NCBI RefSeq assembly: GCF_024763615.1 | Contig: NC_077222.1 | Span: 42,470,001-42,534,000 of the forward strand | Source of the DNA: Phlebotomus papatasi | Lineage: Eukaryota > Arthropoda > Insecta > Diptera > Psychodidae | Direction: 5' to 3' | Length of the DNA stretch: 64,000 bases | Shown: positions 1 to 11,401 of the stretch, one piece after another | Layout: each line of letters opens with the position of its first letter | Numbering within the stretch: position 1 is the first letter of the stretch | Translations under genes and position numbers: made by a program | Notes under the pieces: model-generated | Databases searched by the model: none | What the model saw: the letters and a program-made list of their open reading frames with translations, nothing else | Told to the model about the DNA's origin: nothing

Positions 1-187
1 GTCATGATTTGTCTTAGCTTTGATGTGATTTTGCATTATTAAGTTAAGAAGTTTTCATGAAATTTATAATGGCAATGAGCATATGAGTATGCAGATGAAC
101 AAAAAATCGTTGCATTTCAAACAATTTGTTGCCCGAATTTCTCTCTAATTCGGTCCCAAATGCCCGAATTTGGGAGGGTCTACTGTA
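1..187 (-). repeat. Tigger-like MITE, partial copy cut by window edge
   Basis: The last bases read GGTCTACTGTA, the reverse complement of the TACAGTAGACTC end seen at 11402 and 58890. The inside matches those copies in inverted orientation: the stretch around 106-165 corresponds to their 'CCCGAATT' and 'GGACCGAAATGTC' regions. The other end lies outside the window. No coding capacity. Confidence 0.85.
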
Positions 188-493
188 AAAGTTCTGCCTG
201 ACTTTCTGGGAGAACTTTATCATTTCTTAACAGATTGAAGATCATTTTTGAATCTGTATTTTTTATTTTCATTTTTTTATTTTTCACTCATTTTGCTAAC
301 ATCTGAAAATGTTTAACTTGCCCTTTCCGTAGTATATTCCTCTCAGGCAAATTTGTCTAATTTAGCCGATTTTGGCAGTTATTTTCAAATGTCATCGCCG
401 CTCTGAAATTTTTTGAATTTGCAGATGCCGCCACTGAAAATGTCTCGGCTCACAGCTTCATTTAAATAGTGAGGTTAGTTCACATCAAGCGCA
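188..493 (+). promoter_or_regulatory. Upstream region of the SWIB-domain gene
   Basis: This 306 bp stretch lies between a transposon remnant and the first ATG of the SWIB-domain gene, so it should hold its promoter and 5' UTR. I see no clear TATA box; a TCACAG-type initiator-like sequence lies near 450 but is not decisive. The placement is inferred from position only. Confidence 0.35.
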
Positions 494-1558
494 ATGGCTG
501 TCTCCACAGAAAAATTGAGGACGGAAATAAATGGTAAATATTGCTTTTAATTTGTTAAATTATCAAACAAAAATATTGTAAAAGTCTGCTGGGGACTCTC
601 GATGAGCGATTTGTGCAGAAATTCTGGGGAAATTTTGAGTATTTTATGGCGCAAAATGGACTTTCGCGTGGTCATTGACGCCGGGCGTTGATGTGATTGT
701 TTTGAAGGACGCTTCACTGAAGTTCTTTGTGAAAAATTGCCTTTTTGAAGGGTTTCCGGGTTGATTTTGGAAAGTATAGCATGGGCATTTTGTTGTAGCC
801 ATCCTTAAGGATGCAGATCTCTCGGTGATGTCGGCCAAGAAGGTGCGTCAGATGCTGGAAGAGAAGCTGAGTTGTGACTTGGCCGACAGGAAGAAGGAAG
901 TTGATGGATTGGTGATGGACTTTGTGAATTCCAAGAATGATGGATCCGGGAGTGAGGAGGAGGAAGCTGAATCAGAGGAGGAGGAGAAAACTAAGAAACC
1001 GGCTAAGAGGCCTCCACCCACCAAGAAGCCCGTGGCTAAGAAGCGCAAGGGCGGTTCAAGCGATGAGAGTGGCTCAGATGCCGATGGCGGTGCCTCCGAT
1101 GAGGACTACAAGCCAAAGGGCAAGGGTCGCGGTGCACCCAGGGCAGGGAAGCGCAAGAAGAATGACTCTGAATCAGATTCCGATGAAGACTGGAAGGCTC
1201 CCAAGAAGCCACCCACCAAGAAAGCTGTAAGTTAGACGTCTCTCCGGGGATTAGCTTGAAAGAGCTTTCTAATTAATCTCCATTTCAGGGTGGTCCTGGG
1301 AAGGGCAAAGGTCGTGGTACGGGCTTTACGCGCGCCTACACACTTTCGCCCGAGTTAGCAGCTCTAATGGGGGCAGACTCCCTCCCACGCCATGAGGTGG
1401 TGAAGAAAATCTGGGCCATGATCAAGGAGCGCAACCTCTATGATCCCAAGAACAAGCAGTATGCCATCTGCGACAGCGATCTCCTCAAGGTAATGGGTGT
1501 AAAGCGTTTCCGGACCTTCGGGATGCTCAAGTACCTCCGGGAGCACTTTCTCGACTAG
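494..1558 (+). CDS. SWIB/MDM2- and DEK_C-domain protein (TRI1/UAF30/spp27-like)
   Basis: Three exons, 494-533, 799-1226 and 1289-1558, join in frame to a 245-residue protein. Introns begin GTAAAT and GTAAGT and end TAG and CAG. Residues about 1-55 form a DEK_C-like domain (motif ILKDADLSVMSAKKVRQML), found only when the short first exon is joined; a longer reading frame starting at 825 would miss it. Residues about 60-165 are a disordered stretch of alternating acidic (SEEEEAESEEEE) and Lys/Pro-rich blocks. The last about 75 residues are a SWIB domain with YTLSPELAALMG, VVKKIWAMIKERNLYDP and LLKVMGVKRFRTFGM. The same DEK_C-acidic-SWIB order is known from yeast Tri1/Uaf30-type proteins, where Uaf30 is a subunit of the RNA polymerase I upstream activation factor. 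A nuclear chromatin or transcription role is inferred. The start is supported by the short first exon and its good donor. The family call is secure; the exact function is not. Confidence 0.92.
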
Positions 1559-1914
1559 ATTGTCGGGTAACTAACACCCAATCTTTCCCACTTCTTCACT
1601 TGACATCCTCAAAGAAGGATGTCAAAATTGTCTCTATATTTTCTTTACGTTTTTTAGAAATGTAAAGTGCTACTTGATGTCCAATTCAGAAATTTTTTAT
1701 TTTTTTCTGAAAAGTCGATTTAATTAAATTTGACATATTTTTTCCTTTTAGCAATTGTTTTTTTTATAAGAATTTTTTTTCTTTCAAACTTGAGTGAAGT
1801 AAAATGAAAAATCTTTGGTAAAAAGTCAATATTAATACAAGATATTCCACGATATTCTTAATCAATTGCATTTTAGTATGATGAGAGTGTAAAGAAAAAT
1901 TACAATTTTCAAGT

Positions 1915-1920
1915 AATAAA
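1915..1920 (+). terminator. Candidate polyadenylation signal of the SWIB-domain gene
   Basis: AATAAA 357 bp after the stop codon, the first exact hexamer I find downstream. The AT-rich stretch 1559-2014 that contains it holds no other gene and would be 3' UTR or spacer. Confidence 0.4.
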
Positions 1921-2014
1921 ATGACACATTTCGCTTATTCCTTTTGTATCTCTCTTTCCAAAGCCAAATTATTTACTTAGCTTCCTGCAAATTATTCTTT
2001 CTTTCAGCGTTGAT

Positions 2015-2263
2015 TTAACTCTTTCGTCTCTTTTGGGACTCTGAGTATCCAAAGCAGCATATGAATATTCTGTGAAAAACAATTTTTTTTTAATTACTCA
2101 GAACTGATAAAAATCCTATTCTTGTCGATGATTAAAAACTATAAGGATGTCTAAATGTAAGATATTTTTTATAGGACCTCAAATAATTCCTGAGCTTAGA
2201 TATTTTTGATTAAAAAATGATGATATTGACTTGCAGCATATGCTGCGGTCCGGAAAGAGTTAA
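2015..2263 (+). repeat. TTAA-flanked MITE, copy 1 of a head-to-head pair
   Basis: About 249 bp running from TTAACTCTTTCGTCTC to CCGGAAAGAGTTAA, so both ends read TTAACTCTTTC inward. TTAA at each border is the target duplication typical of piggyBac-type elements. A perfect palindrome GCAGCATATGCTGC sits just inside the right end (about 2233-2246). No coding frame. Confidence 0.75.
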
Positions 2264-2271
2264 CCATTCTA

Positions 2272-2516
2272 TTAACTCTCTCCGCACCGCAGCATATGCT
2301 GCAAGCCAATTTCACAATTTTTAATCAAAAATATCTATGCTCAGCAATTAATTGAGGTCCTACAAAAAATATGTCACATTTGGACATCCTTATAGTTTGT
2401 AATGACCACAAGAATAGGATTTTTATCAGTTCTAAATAATTAAAAAGCATTGTTTTTCACAGAACATTCATATGCTGCTTTGGGTACGAGAATCTCAAAA
2501 GAGACGAAAGAGTTAA
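2272..2516 (-). repeat. TTAA-flanked MITE, copy 2, inverted
   Basis: Inverted near-copy of 2015-2263, separated from it by 8 bp. It starts TTAACTCTCTCCG, has the same GCAGCATATGCTGC palindrome beside that end, and finishes GACGAAAGAGTTAA. Together the pair makes a 500 bp palindrome. Confidence 0.75.
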
Positions 2517-2527
2517 TAAGGGAAGAA

Positions 2528-3044
2528 ACACAGAAAAAATATTTTGTAAAATTGTTCGTAAATGTTTGTGAAATCCTATGACAGACTTACGAAATGCTCG
2601 TGAATTGTATAACCCGCAAACAAGTTCGTAAAATGTTGTACTTTTTTCACAAACATTGGTCATAAAATGATCATTTGACGAACTTTTTTTTGTACTTTTA
2701 TAAAGATTTGTTCGTAAATGTTCGTAAACATACAAAAATGTTCGTAAAATTTTGTCATTAATTCGTATTTGTTCGTAAATTTTTGCCAGAAAAACAAAAA
2801 AATACGAACAAATGACAAAATGTTACGATCATTTTTTGTGTGCTTACGAACATTTACGAACAAATGTTTGTAAAAGTACAAAAAATGTTCGTCAAATGAT
2901 CATTTTACGAACAATATTTGTGAAAAAAGTACAAAATTTTACGGACTTGTTTGTGTGTTATACAATTCACGAGCATTTTGTAAGTCTGTCATAGGATTTC
3001 ACAAACATTTACGAACAATTTTACAAAATATTTTTTTCTGTGTA
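2528..3044. repeat. 517 bp fold-back element, termini ACACAG/CTGTGT
   Basis: Nearly the whole interval is one inverted repeat centred near 2790: the left arm (ATTTTGTAAAATTGTTCG, then TGACAGACTTACGAAATGC) recurs inverted on the right (GCATTTTGTAAGTCTGTCA, then CGAACAATTTTACAAAAT). Short reading frames on both strands inside it are by-products of the palindrome and of repeated TTCGTAAA-type words. A half copy lies at 31996-32765. Confidence 0.8.
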
Positions 3045-3654
3045 GAAAAATTCTTGGACTGATAGAACTAAATTAAAAAAAAAAATATGTGCACTTGAGC
3101 AGGAGGATAAATTAATTTTTAAAGCTCTTGCAATACATCGGAGAAATAGTAAAAAAAAAATACTTTTATTAAAAATTGTATAGGGGAAGTTTTTGAAGGT
3201 TCGTATTAAAAAAGGAGTGCAAGATTTAAGATTTTTTACTGAATGTCACGCACACTGAATCAATTATATCACTATATAAAAAAAATCTCTTAGTTATTGG
3301 GTTCATAATTCTGACTCACAAAATTCATGGAAGTCCTTGGATTTTCCTCTACATGAAATTGAAAATGTAGCGGCATTTTTTACGAATGTGCCCTGGTTAA
3401 CTCAGCTTCGTACCACTCTTTCCCACCTCTGTAAGCCTCATTTTCCCCGGAAACATTACACTGGGCACAAAAATTTGGGCATCACTACTTAAATAGAACT
3501 TTCATCTACTTGTTTTCACCATTTGTAAGAGGTATCACACATTAAAAATCAATTTTAAGCTATTTTTCTAACACATGTTTTTTGACACTCGAAAAACCAT
3601 TTTTCCCTGCATTCTGACAGTCAGTTAAGAGCTTGGTTAGGTATGATTCTCTCA

Positions 3655-4110
3655 TAATCACACTTTATGTAATCCTCGGATTTTCTCTAACACCTCCAAT
3701 TGGTCTTACAGAACATTTTTCGAACGTAACTGATATCAAAAATGACCAGCCACCAATTTAAAGTGAAATGTGGGAAGTTGCACTTTAAAACAAGGAAAAT
3801 TGAATGAGAAATACTCAAAATACATCGAAGTGGCAATTAAAGAATCACATCTACCATAAGCAGTCTACTTTCATCACTGCACAAATCAGAAAGTAGTAAT
3901 CACACCTATTGTAATCCTTGTTTTTTTTTCTCTTAACGTCTCCAATCAATCTTACAGAACATTTTTTGAACATCAGTGATTCTTAGAATTACCAGTGATT
4001 AATTTAAAGTAAAATGTGAAAAATTCTGCTTGAAAACAAAGCAAATTGTATGAAAAATGCTTAAAACGCACCCTATGGGCAATGAAGGAATCACACCTAC
4101 CATAAGCAGA
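3655..4110 (+). repeat. Diverged tandem duplication, ~245 bp period
   Basis: Unit 1 (about 3655-3860) and unit 2 (about 3895-4110) share, in order, AATCACAC..TGTAATCCT, CTTACAGAACATTTTT, AATTTAAAGT, AAATG.GAAA and TCACA.CTACCATAAGCAG. The units differ at many positions, so the duplication is old. Confidence 0.7.
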
Positions 4111-4121
4111 TTCAGGCTTAA

Positions 4122-4169
4122 CGTTGGATTTGACAGAAGTAAAATCGTTGGATTTGACAGAAGTAAAAT
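4122..4169 (+). repeat. Perfect 24 bp tandem duplication
   Basis: A 24 bp unit beginning CGTTGGATTTGACAGAAG occurs twice without mismatch (4122-4145 and 4146-4169). It lies inside the 3181-4780 element, just after the older tandem duplication. Confidence 0.9.
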
Positions 4170-5224
4170 AAAAACATCTGATGAAGTCTCTTTTTGGTGG
4201 GGAAGTGCATGTTTTCCTTCGAGATTTTAGTGAAAATTGTTTAATATTCCAAAATTTTCTTGTGAATTTATTCAGTTGAATCTCTGATGAGTCAAATATC
4301 CCAAGCGACATGCACAGTGTGACCCAAAACAGTGAGGAATTCTCAAATTCGGTGGTCAGTAATTTTGACAGATTTTTTACGAAGCTGCAAAATTCAATTT
4401 TCCTGAACTGCAAGGGTAGTAATTTTTATGAATTTTCCTCCACCCACAAAAACGACCCCCTTCAAGCAAAATATTTTCACGGTAAATATTAACCCTAATA
4501 AACCCTCTATAACTTGGAAAACTTGCTTTTTCGAAAAGACACTTGCAGTGTGCAAAAATGAATAAAATATTACACATGAGAATTACGATTTTAGGCCCAT
4601 TTTTTATTTCTGCCTTTTGGACCCATGAAAAAAGGCCTAGGCTTCCAAGTTTGTCAGGAAATGTGAGATGTAGGACTAGCTTTCAGATTATATGTCCATA
4701 GATGAAAGTCATTTAGTAACTTGGAAAAAAATCAACTTTTACGAAGCTGTAACATTACGAAGGTGCAAAACCTTCCCCTACTCTGATTTTTTTTAAAAAA
4801 ATTCTTTAAAAACTGTTTTGTAAAAAATTGTCCCAATGTGTAGAGGCATTTTTTTAAAAGACATTTTTTAAAGAAAAAACCTTGATTTAAAAAAAAATGG
4901 GTCGGTTTTTTACAAAATTGCCTACAGACAAATTTCTGTAAAAAATCCTTTTATTTTACAAAAATTTTAACTAGTGTGGAGGCGATTTTTTTAAAAAACG
5001 TTTTTTGTCATTTTTTAAAGAATTTTTTGATAAAGTGTAGACAGCTTAATGCGAGATAATTACATCTGGTGCTTGGTTCTTCACGATATACTTATTATGC
5101 ATATAAGTATTTGATGTTCTATATGACTTTTGCCCAATGAAAAGCATCTCGATTGAAGTATATGTTTTAAATGGAAATTCAACAATTTTTACACAACTTT
5201 TGTTTAAAAATTCAACAACTTTTG

Positions 5225-5705
5225 TTGAAATACACAAGGCTTCACACTGTAATAGTGTGAAATATTATGATCAAACTATAATAGTGTTAATTTTTGATCA
5301 TGTGACAAAAAATACCATAAAGGTTGTGTATTTTTTTACACTATAATAATGTGAAAAACTATAATCATACTATAATAGTGGTAATTTTTAGAATTTTTCA
5401 ACAGTTTTAAATTACAAAATATTATTGAAAATATTTTATGACTATTATAGTGAGAAATTTCACGCAGATCGCAATTAAATAATTAATTTATCCGATTTCA
5501 CACTACTATAGTGTTAAAATTTTACACATTTTCAAATTAAACAACGTTGTTAAAAATTTTTCACCTATAATAGTGGTAATTTTCAATCACGTGACAATAA
5601 ATTACCAAATTATTGTGCATTTTTTAAACATTTTTAAATTAAACAACTAAAATGGTCGATTTTGCACTATTATAGTAGTAAAATTTTACACATTTTTTTA
5701 CTGTG
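5225..5705. repeat. AT-rich cluster of CACTATAATAGTG-like palindromes
   Basis: About eight occurrences of CTATAATAGTG, or its complement CACTATTATAG, at irregular 30-100 bp spacing, in both orientations (near 5247, 5274, 5338, 5367, 5441, 5502, 5562, 5667). TCACGTGA/GATCATGTGAC words recur between them. It looks like a transposable element or satellite fragment with internal palindromes. No terminal repeats were identified and no gene is seen. Confidence 0.55.
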
Positions 5706-6930
5706 TACTTTTGAGGGGGTTATCATAAGATCGTTAGTCACTGTCTTTCAGATTGTCCAGAAAATTGGTCAAAAGATTTTTTTGTATGTTTATCGTCGCG
5801 ATAATAATGAGATAACTATTTTTGAATGTTATTCCATTCAGAGCAAGAGTGGGCGGGCTATTTTATTGGGATAATTTAATATACGATAGGCCTCTTTTGC
5901 TCTGAGCTTATCATTGTGGCTAAATAAAAAGATTTACACGGCTCTTGAACAGATTGTCCCTTGCTATTCCACTAAAAAGAATGGGCAAAAATAGCGTTGC
6001 AAATAGTATCGTCTTCAACAAAAAGCGGATTTAGTTAAGTCAGCTAAGTTTTCGAACAAGAAGTTACTCGTCCAGTTTATCTTCAATAAAATCTGATAAT
6101 TTTTTGAATTTGATTCCCGGAGTATCAAATCACATTATTCCAGGGTGCACTTTTATTCAATTTGTCTTTACATGGTGGGGCAAGAAGAATTTCAAAAGTT
6201 TGAATCCTCTTCGGGAAAAGGAGCTGAAATATACCTAGGGAAATGGAACATGAATTCCTGATTTCAGACAAAAAAATATGTATTTGATTCACTGAGTATC
6301 TTATTGAAAAGATTCTTTTAGTAAAACCGTTGTAGATTATACGTTTTTAACAAAGATGTTCTTTCAATCGCGTGCTTCTTTGTTTGCCTGATCGCACTCT
6401 ATTTTATTTTCTACACCTGTTAAAAATCAATTTATCAAGCCTTCATTAAAAAATGCAAAACGCGAGAAAACTATAAAATTGTTGTTCATCTATCAACAAA
6501 ACATTCTTAATTGCCTTAAATGAGAGTGAAAGTGAACTATATGGCAAGTAATTAATTCTTTCCTCTGTTCGTCCGGAAGAAAAAGTAGGGCAAACTTTTT
6601 CACAGTGGGCACTTGTTGCATCGCCCGGGGATTGGGGAGAGAGTGGAAAAAATGAAGGCAAAAGGATATACTTTGGGGGTCTTTCAAGGAGCCGGAATGT
6701 AACTTGTAAGGGTTGTTTGTGTAGTAAATGAGTTGAATTTCCACAGTTTTAGAGGGGCTTGCGTGTTGTGGAAATTCAAGGATATTATTGTTGTAGCGGA
6801 ATGTGTGGTGTCTCCTTTCCCGTGGAGGATTTTATTGATTTTCCTCAACGAACAGCCAGAGATTGATTTCCGGTCTTTAGCGACGAATGTGTTGGCTGAA
6901 TAAACAAAATTTATCCATCAAACTTTAACG
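5706..6930 (+). other. Spacer upstream of CFAP206; no gene seen
   Basis: AT-rich sequence without a convincing reading frame or repeat boundary. The last about 150 bp before 6931 are less AT-rich and should include the CFAP206 promoter and 5' UTR. The short minus-strand frames at 6446-6744 show no family features. Confidence 0.4.
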
Positions 6931-8629
6931 ATGCAATCGATAGAATTTGCCAGTCAGTTACTGGTGAAATTTCATCCTAGAAGGATGTCCCTAACTAGAG
7001 AAATTCTTGAGGAATGTGTCAGGCAGGATGTCCTTGTGGATGAAGATTTTGTGGCATTTTGTGTGAAAAATTTCAAAATTGAGAACAGAGAAGTTGGTCG
7101 AATTGTTAATTTTTTAGCTGATAAGAGACGTCCTGCCTTGATCACTCTCAAGATGCAGTTCTATGTGACTGAAAATCCTCCGGCTGTGGAGAAAATCAAA
7201 CTGAAGCACAGGGAAATTATGAAGCAAAAAACTTCTAGGCTCTCTAAAGAAATCTTCGATGGTAGTCCAAAGACCAAAGAAGAGCGCGCAAGGTTATTGA
7301 GGAAAATTGTTGTGGATCTCGTGGTGAATAACAGCATAGGGAGTCCGGCAAATGAGAGAGTCCTGGAAGAGACTGAAGCAGCTCTCAAGAGCGTCATCTC
7401 TGAAAGCGACATAACCACCTTTGCATGCTTGAGAAGGGTCGACAAGGTCAGAACGCTAGAAGATCTGAGGAAGATTGTGTGTGGTATTAGGGTGTTCAAC
7501 AGCGATGCTGGACACTGTGGCGAGGGCATTGTCAATTGTGAGTGATTTTCATCTTTAGGAATTCTTCCAAAAAATAACAAATTCTATTTTTTTAGTGGCT
7601 GAAATCGTTGAAAAAGCCCTCGAAACTACCGTAAGTCTTTTAAATGCGTCTCTAGAAAATATTAAGAAAAGAACAAGGACATATTTCGCCCTCCTGGCAA
7701 CGTGTTTAACTCCCAAAGGGATCAAATTGCAATCTTCATGTTCTGCAGAGCTCTTCGATGTACTCAAAGAAATCGGGATTCTTTCTGTACAGCACGAAAG
7801 CTTCCTCAATTCTATCCATTCCCTTGTGCTATCTTTCAAATTTGATGTCTTCCGGACACTGGATTCCTTCAGGAATCTCCTGAAGTGCATCCATGAAAAG
7901 GTCAAATATCGAACAGCGATTCCCACTGATGAAATCTACCCAAAATTCAAAGACTTGGGCATTCTTTGGATGGAACTCCAGGACTGTGTATATGTTCTGT
8001 CGGAAGTTAATCTCATGAATGACCATTTGGCATATTTTGCCGATAGAACAAATAATTACGATGACATTGTAAATGGGATTCTTCCAAAAGCACCAGAAGA
8101 TGAAGAAACTAATAAAAATGTTCCAAAGGAGGAAAAGATATCAATTCCCACGCATTTGAAGGCATTTAAATTAATTGAAGAAATAGCCAAAAATAAGATT
8201 GCTTTTGCAGGCTTCTGCCCTTGGGCTCTGGCACATGGGATTTTGCTACCGGGAAATGAATCTCTGGGAATTATTGAATTCAGAGAATCGTATTATACGT
8301 TTTACTCAAAGGACTTTGCTGAAGTTGCATTGGGTCAAATGTCTTCCGTGGAGAGAAAAATCTCCAATGAAATTTTACATCATCCGGAAATAAGGATTTT
8401 CTGGGAGTTTCATGGCAAGGACGGGCATTCAAAGACTGAAAATGTGATCAAGAGTGAAAAAATTGATCAAGAAATGCAAACAGAACTCCATCCCATTCCA
8501 ACTTTCTTCGACAGGAATCACATTTCGCGGTCCAGGGATAAGAAAGTAATCTGCCACTCTACCCAGACCCTGAGGGAGTCCTGCACGCAAACTGTTGAGG
8601 TGGAGGACAAAAATATCCAGACCAATTAG
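6931..8629 (+). CDS. CFAP206: Cilia- and flagella-associated protein 206 (CFAP206/FAP206)
   Basis: Two exons, 6931-7537 and 7596-8629, with a 58 bp GTGAGT..TTTAG intron; they join in frame to 546 residues. Family landmarks are visible in order: ITLKMQFYVTENP near residue 72, LRKIVVDLVV..SIGSP near 125, TFACLRRVDK and IVCGIRVFN.DAGHCGEGI near 170-200, IPTDEIYPKF..LGILWMELQD in the middle, and GFCPWALAHGILLPGNESLGI from about residue 408, followed by YYTFYSKDFAE. In Chlamydomonas, Tetrahymena and vertebrates FAP206 docks radial spoke 2 and dynein c on axonemal doublet microtubules. In insects motile axonemes are confined to sperm tails and some sensory neurons, so expression in testis or chordotonal organs is expected. 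It is somewhat shorter than the human protein (about 620). The C-terminal 100 residues are charged and probably disordered, ending in repeated TQT-like motifs. No exact AATAAA is seen close downstream. Confidence 0.92.
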
Positions 8630-8816
8630 TAGTATACATAGAGAAGCCTTAACCCAAGGGGGAGATATTAGGGTTAGAAGTGGTGTACAGTTGAAAATGA
8701 AGTGCTTGGAAGTCTTTGGAAGTGGAAGTGCCCGAATATAAAGTCTTTTCTGCCTAAATTCCATATTTTTCCGACTACGCTACTTTTTGTTAAGATTTTT
8801 AATTCGAACGGTAGTG

Positions 8817-9138
8817 TACAGTAGACTCTTCGTTATCCGGCTGACTGGGGGACAAAATGACATTTAGGTTTTTTGAATGATCAACGGTTTTTCTATTTTG
8901 TGCAGTGTGAATTTATTTTCTGTCTGACAAAGAAAAAGAGAATTTTCTTCATGGTGTGCTTATGTTTCATTTTTTATCACAATTATGTATTAAAAACTTC
9001 GATACAATGTTAATAATACTTTAATTCACTCTGGACAAACTTCATGTTTAGTGAAAATAATTTTGAATATATCAACCGCCAGTGTTTGGCAGCTGTCACC
9101 CGGATAGCGAAGTGCCGGATAACGAAGAGTTGAGTGTA
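8817..9138. repeat. Tigger-like MITE, 'CTTCGTTATCCGGC' family
   Basis: About 320 bp with inverted ends: TACAGTAGACTCTTCGTTAT at the left, ATAACGAAGAGTTGAGTGTA at the right. TA target duplication. A related start (GCGCTTCGTTGTCCGGCTGA) appears at the right window edge (63911). No coding capacity. Confidence 0.85.
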
Positions 9139-9328
9139 ATTTGAAAAGATCTTTTTTTGACATTTTACAAGTTGGGTTATGACAATGAAATGGAGAAATA
9201 AATATACTCAAAACTCAAATTTATTACAGCTTATAATTTGTGTTGTAATTTTTCCGAGGAAATATTCTGCTGAATAATAGTTTTCTTTAATTTTTATAGT
9301 TATTTCAAATTCATATAGTTGCTCACAA

Positions 9329-9556
9329 CCCAGCGAGGACCAAATGCTAACCTATTTCAATTCAGCTGAAAATATTTGTATTTTAAATATTTAAATATTT
9401 TAAAATGTATTAAATTCGTGAATCAGTGCCATTTCCATTTATTTGGTTAGCACTTTTTGTTCGGCGACTGCTGATCGGTCAGCACATTTTTGCTGATCTA
9501 TTCAGCAGAAATATGCTGAAACTGGTGAACTTTTTCAGCTAAGCGTGCTCGCTGGG
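9329..9556. repeat. Putative short element with CCCAGCGAG ends
   Basis: CCCAGCGAG at the left and CTCGCTGGG at the right frame 228 bp rich in GCTGAT/ATCAGC and TCAGC words, including GCTGATCGGTCAGC. This fits a small inverted-repeat transposon, but the ends are only 9 bp long and no target duplication is clear. Confidence 0.45.
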
Positions 9557-10800
9557 AAATATGCAATTGACTTTCAATCAATTTGATATTTTTTTTTAAA
9601 TAATTTTTCGTAATATGTATTGGATGATTGCATAAATTCGTTGGACTTTTCCGCAAATGTAGTTAAGGGGTATCCCCATAGAATACATCCACTTTTTTTT
9701 GTTTACGTTTTTGCATATGCTGGAAAGGTTTTTAGTGTATTACGTCTCTTCAAAAGTATTCTTCAAAACGGTCGATTTGTGCTTTTGAGAACTTTTTCAA
9801 AATGAGAAACGAAAAGGAACATTTGTAATATTCAATGTTTACGTAATTTTGAATAAATATAAGTGATGGACTTCCGTAAAAAAAACATTTTGGAGGTTTA
9901 TTTAGATCGTGTCCTTGCTCTAAATAAAGATGATTAAAAGTGGCTTTGAAAATTTCGAAATAGGGATTTATTCTTCGAAATATCAATTCCATTTTAAACG
10001 GTCTCTAATATTGATGGTTATTGTGAGTATCCTAATGGAAGAAATTTTTTCGATAACAATTGAAGAGATTATTAAAATGTTGGAAAATAATTTTGGAGAA
10101 ATTTCTCTAATACAACAACAACGGAAAGGGTCCTGCAAAAAATAGCCAAGCTTGTTGCAAAAGTTAATTGGCAATCACTAATAACCTTTCCCAAAAGAGT
10201 GCAAAACGTTTGAATTTTAAAGAATTTTGAAACCAGGGAGAGAATCAAGCTTAATAAAATGTGAAGATACATCTGAAGTTCTGAATTATGTATTGCACTC
10301 GTACTTTTGGATTCTTACAGACTTTCCAGCACTGCGTCAATAATTGCAAACGACAATACATTTTTTTAGAAACTCTATTTTCCAAAAGTAGCTTCACTGG
10401 TCTCTTAGGAAAATACAAAATATGTTGATACCCCTTCGTAAAACAAAGATAATATTAAATTACTGAAAGTATGCAAGAATATCTATCGCTAGAAATTCAA
10501 AATATAAGCAAAATGTTAGAAATATGCAGAATAATTTTCGAAATAATAAAAATGCGAAATAAATTTCTTGAGATATTTTTTTTAATGTTTTCTTAATTAG
10601 ATTTCTCGTAAGATTAAATAAATTATTGATTAGTAAGCGTAAGAAGTGCATGAAGTGCATGAAGTGCTGAAAGTATTGCAGCATTTTCGAGTGTTGCGGA
10701 ATTTTGGAAGTGCGTAGGGTTATTCCATGCAAATTATGGAAGTGCCGGAAGTGGTGTACACATTTTCACCCCAATATCTCCCCCTTGCCTTAACCAACCC
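9557..10800. other. AT-rich spacer; no gene seen
   Basis: No supported gene. Near 10640-10700 there are short AAGTGCATG/AAGTGCTG repeats. AATATCTCCCCCTTG at about 10772-10786 is the inverted partner of CAAGGGGGAGATATT at about 8655, just after CFAP206, so the two may be ends of one 2.1 kb composite insertion. The evidence for that is limited to this pair. Confidence 0.35.
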
Positions 10801-10801
10801 T

Positions 10802-11203
10802 TTAACTCTTTCGCGTAATTAGGGTCATATATGACACGGGGAAAAAACAAATTTTTTGACTATTTAAAATTTAAATTTAATTGAAATCTATCGGTTTGTG
10901 CACGACATCATAATAGAAGGATGTAAGATTCTTGGCTAATTTTCTCAAGACTCCAGATGTTCAGGAAAAGAAAATATTTGAGATCAAAAATCACTAATTT
11001 CGAACTTTGTGAAATGACTTTTCTTTTTCAAAATTTTTTATATTAATTTATTTTTTTTAGCAAAAAGTTCTTTAGAAACACAAAATAGAATATCCAAAGA
11101 TTGTATATTGCATATTTTGATATAATAAACTACTCTCAATTTTCCAGAAAAGCGTGTAGAATTTTCCGGGTCATATATGACCCTATTGTCGGAAAGGGTA
11201 ACA
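10802..11203 (+). repeat. TTAA-type MITE with GGGTCATATATGACCC palindrome
   Basis: Starts TTAACTCTTTCGCG, with AGGGTCATATATGACAC just inside. The right side has the perfect 16 bp palindrome GGGTCATATATGACCC (11168-11183) followed by GGAAAGGGTAAC, a mutated inverted end. Same terminal pattern as the elements at 2015 and 12154. Confidence 0.7.
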
Positions 11204-11401
11204 GTATTTTCGTCCCAAACCTATAGTGAAATGTAGTTGGAACATTGTTTTTCTTTGTGAAATGCAGGTGGGACATCTTTCTCCTGGACATTTCATCTTA
11301 TATCTGATGAATTATAACATATTTTGCAATATTTTAGAGTACTCTGCAAGCGTCTCATATTGTGCAATTGTATTGTGTGTGAATAAATATGTGGATAAGT
11401 T

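Larger units (their letters stand above)
3181..4780. repeat. 1.6 kb TA-flanked DNA element with ~28 bp terminal inverted repeats
   Basis: The left end TAGGGGAAGTTTTTGAAGG pairs with the right end, whose reverse complement is TAGGGGAAGGTTTTGCACC. TA at both borders suggests a Tc1/mariner/pogo-type target. The interior holds a diverged 245 bp tandem duplication and a perfect 24 bp duplication but no recognisable transposase; a 146-codon frame at 3973-4413 (-) has no family features. It is probably a non-autonomous element, although the two ends could also belong to separate insertions. Confidence 0.5.

Noticed and set aside
825..1235. Start of the SWIB-domain protein at 825 (MMSAKKV...)
   Set aside because: Joining a short upstream exon (494-533) restores the complete DEK_C domain with valid splice sites, and the frame at 1227-1235 is intron.
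2233..2300. CRISPR-like or operator array from repeated GCAGCATATGCTGC
   Set aside because: Only two palindromes, explained by the two inverted MITE copies; the genome is eukaryotic.
3973..4413. 146-codon minus-strand frame
   Set aside because: Lies in a repeat element across the tandem duplications; no domain, low complexity, no splice context.
9620..10145. Short plus-strand frames between CFAP206 and EXO1
   Set aside because: Extremely AT-rich (Phe/Ile/Lys/Asn bias), no start context or domain.
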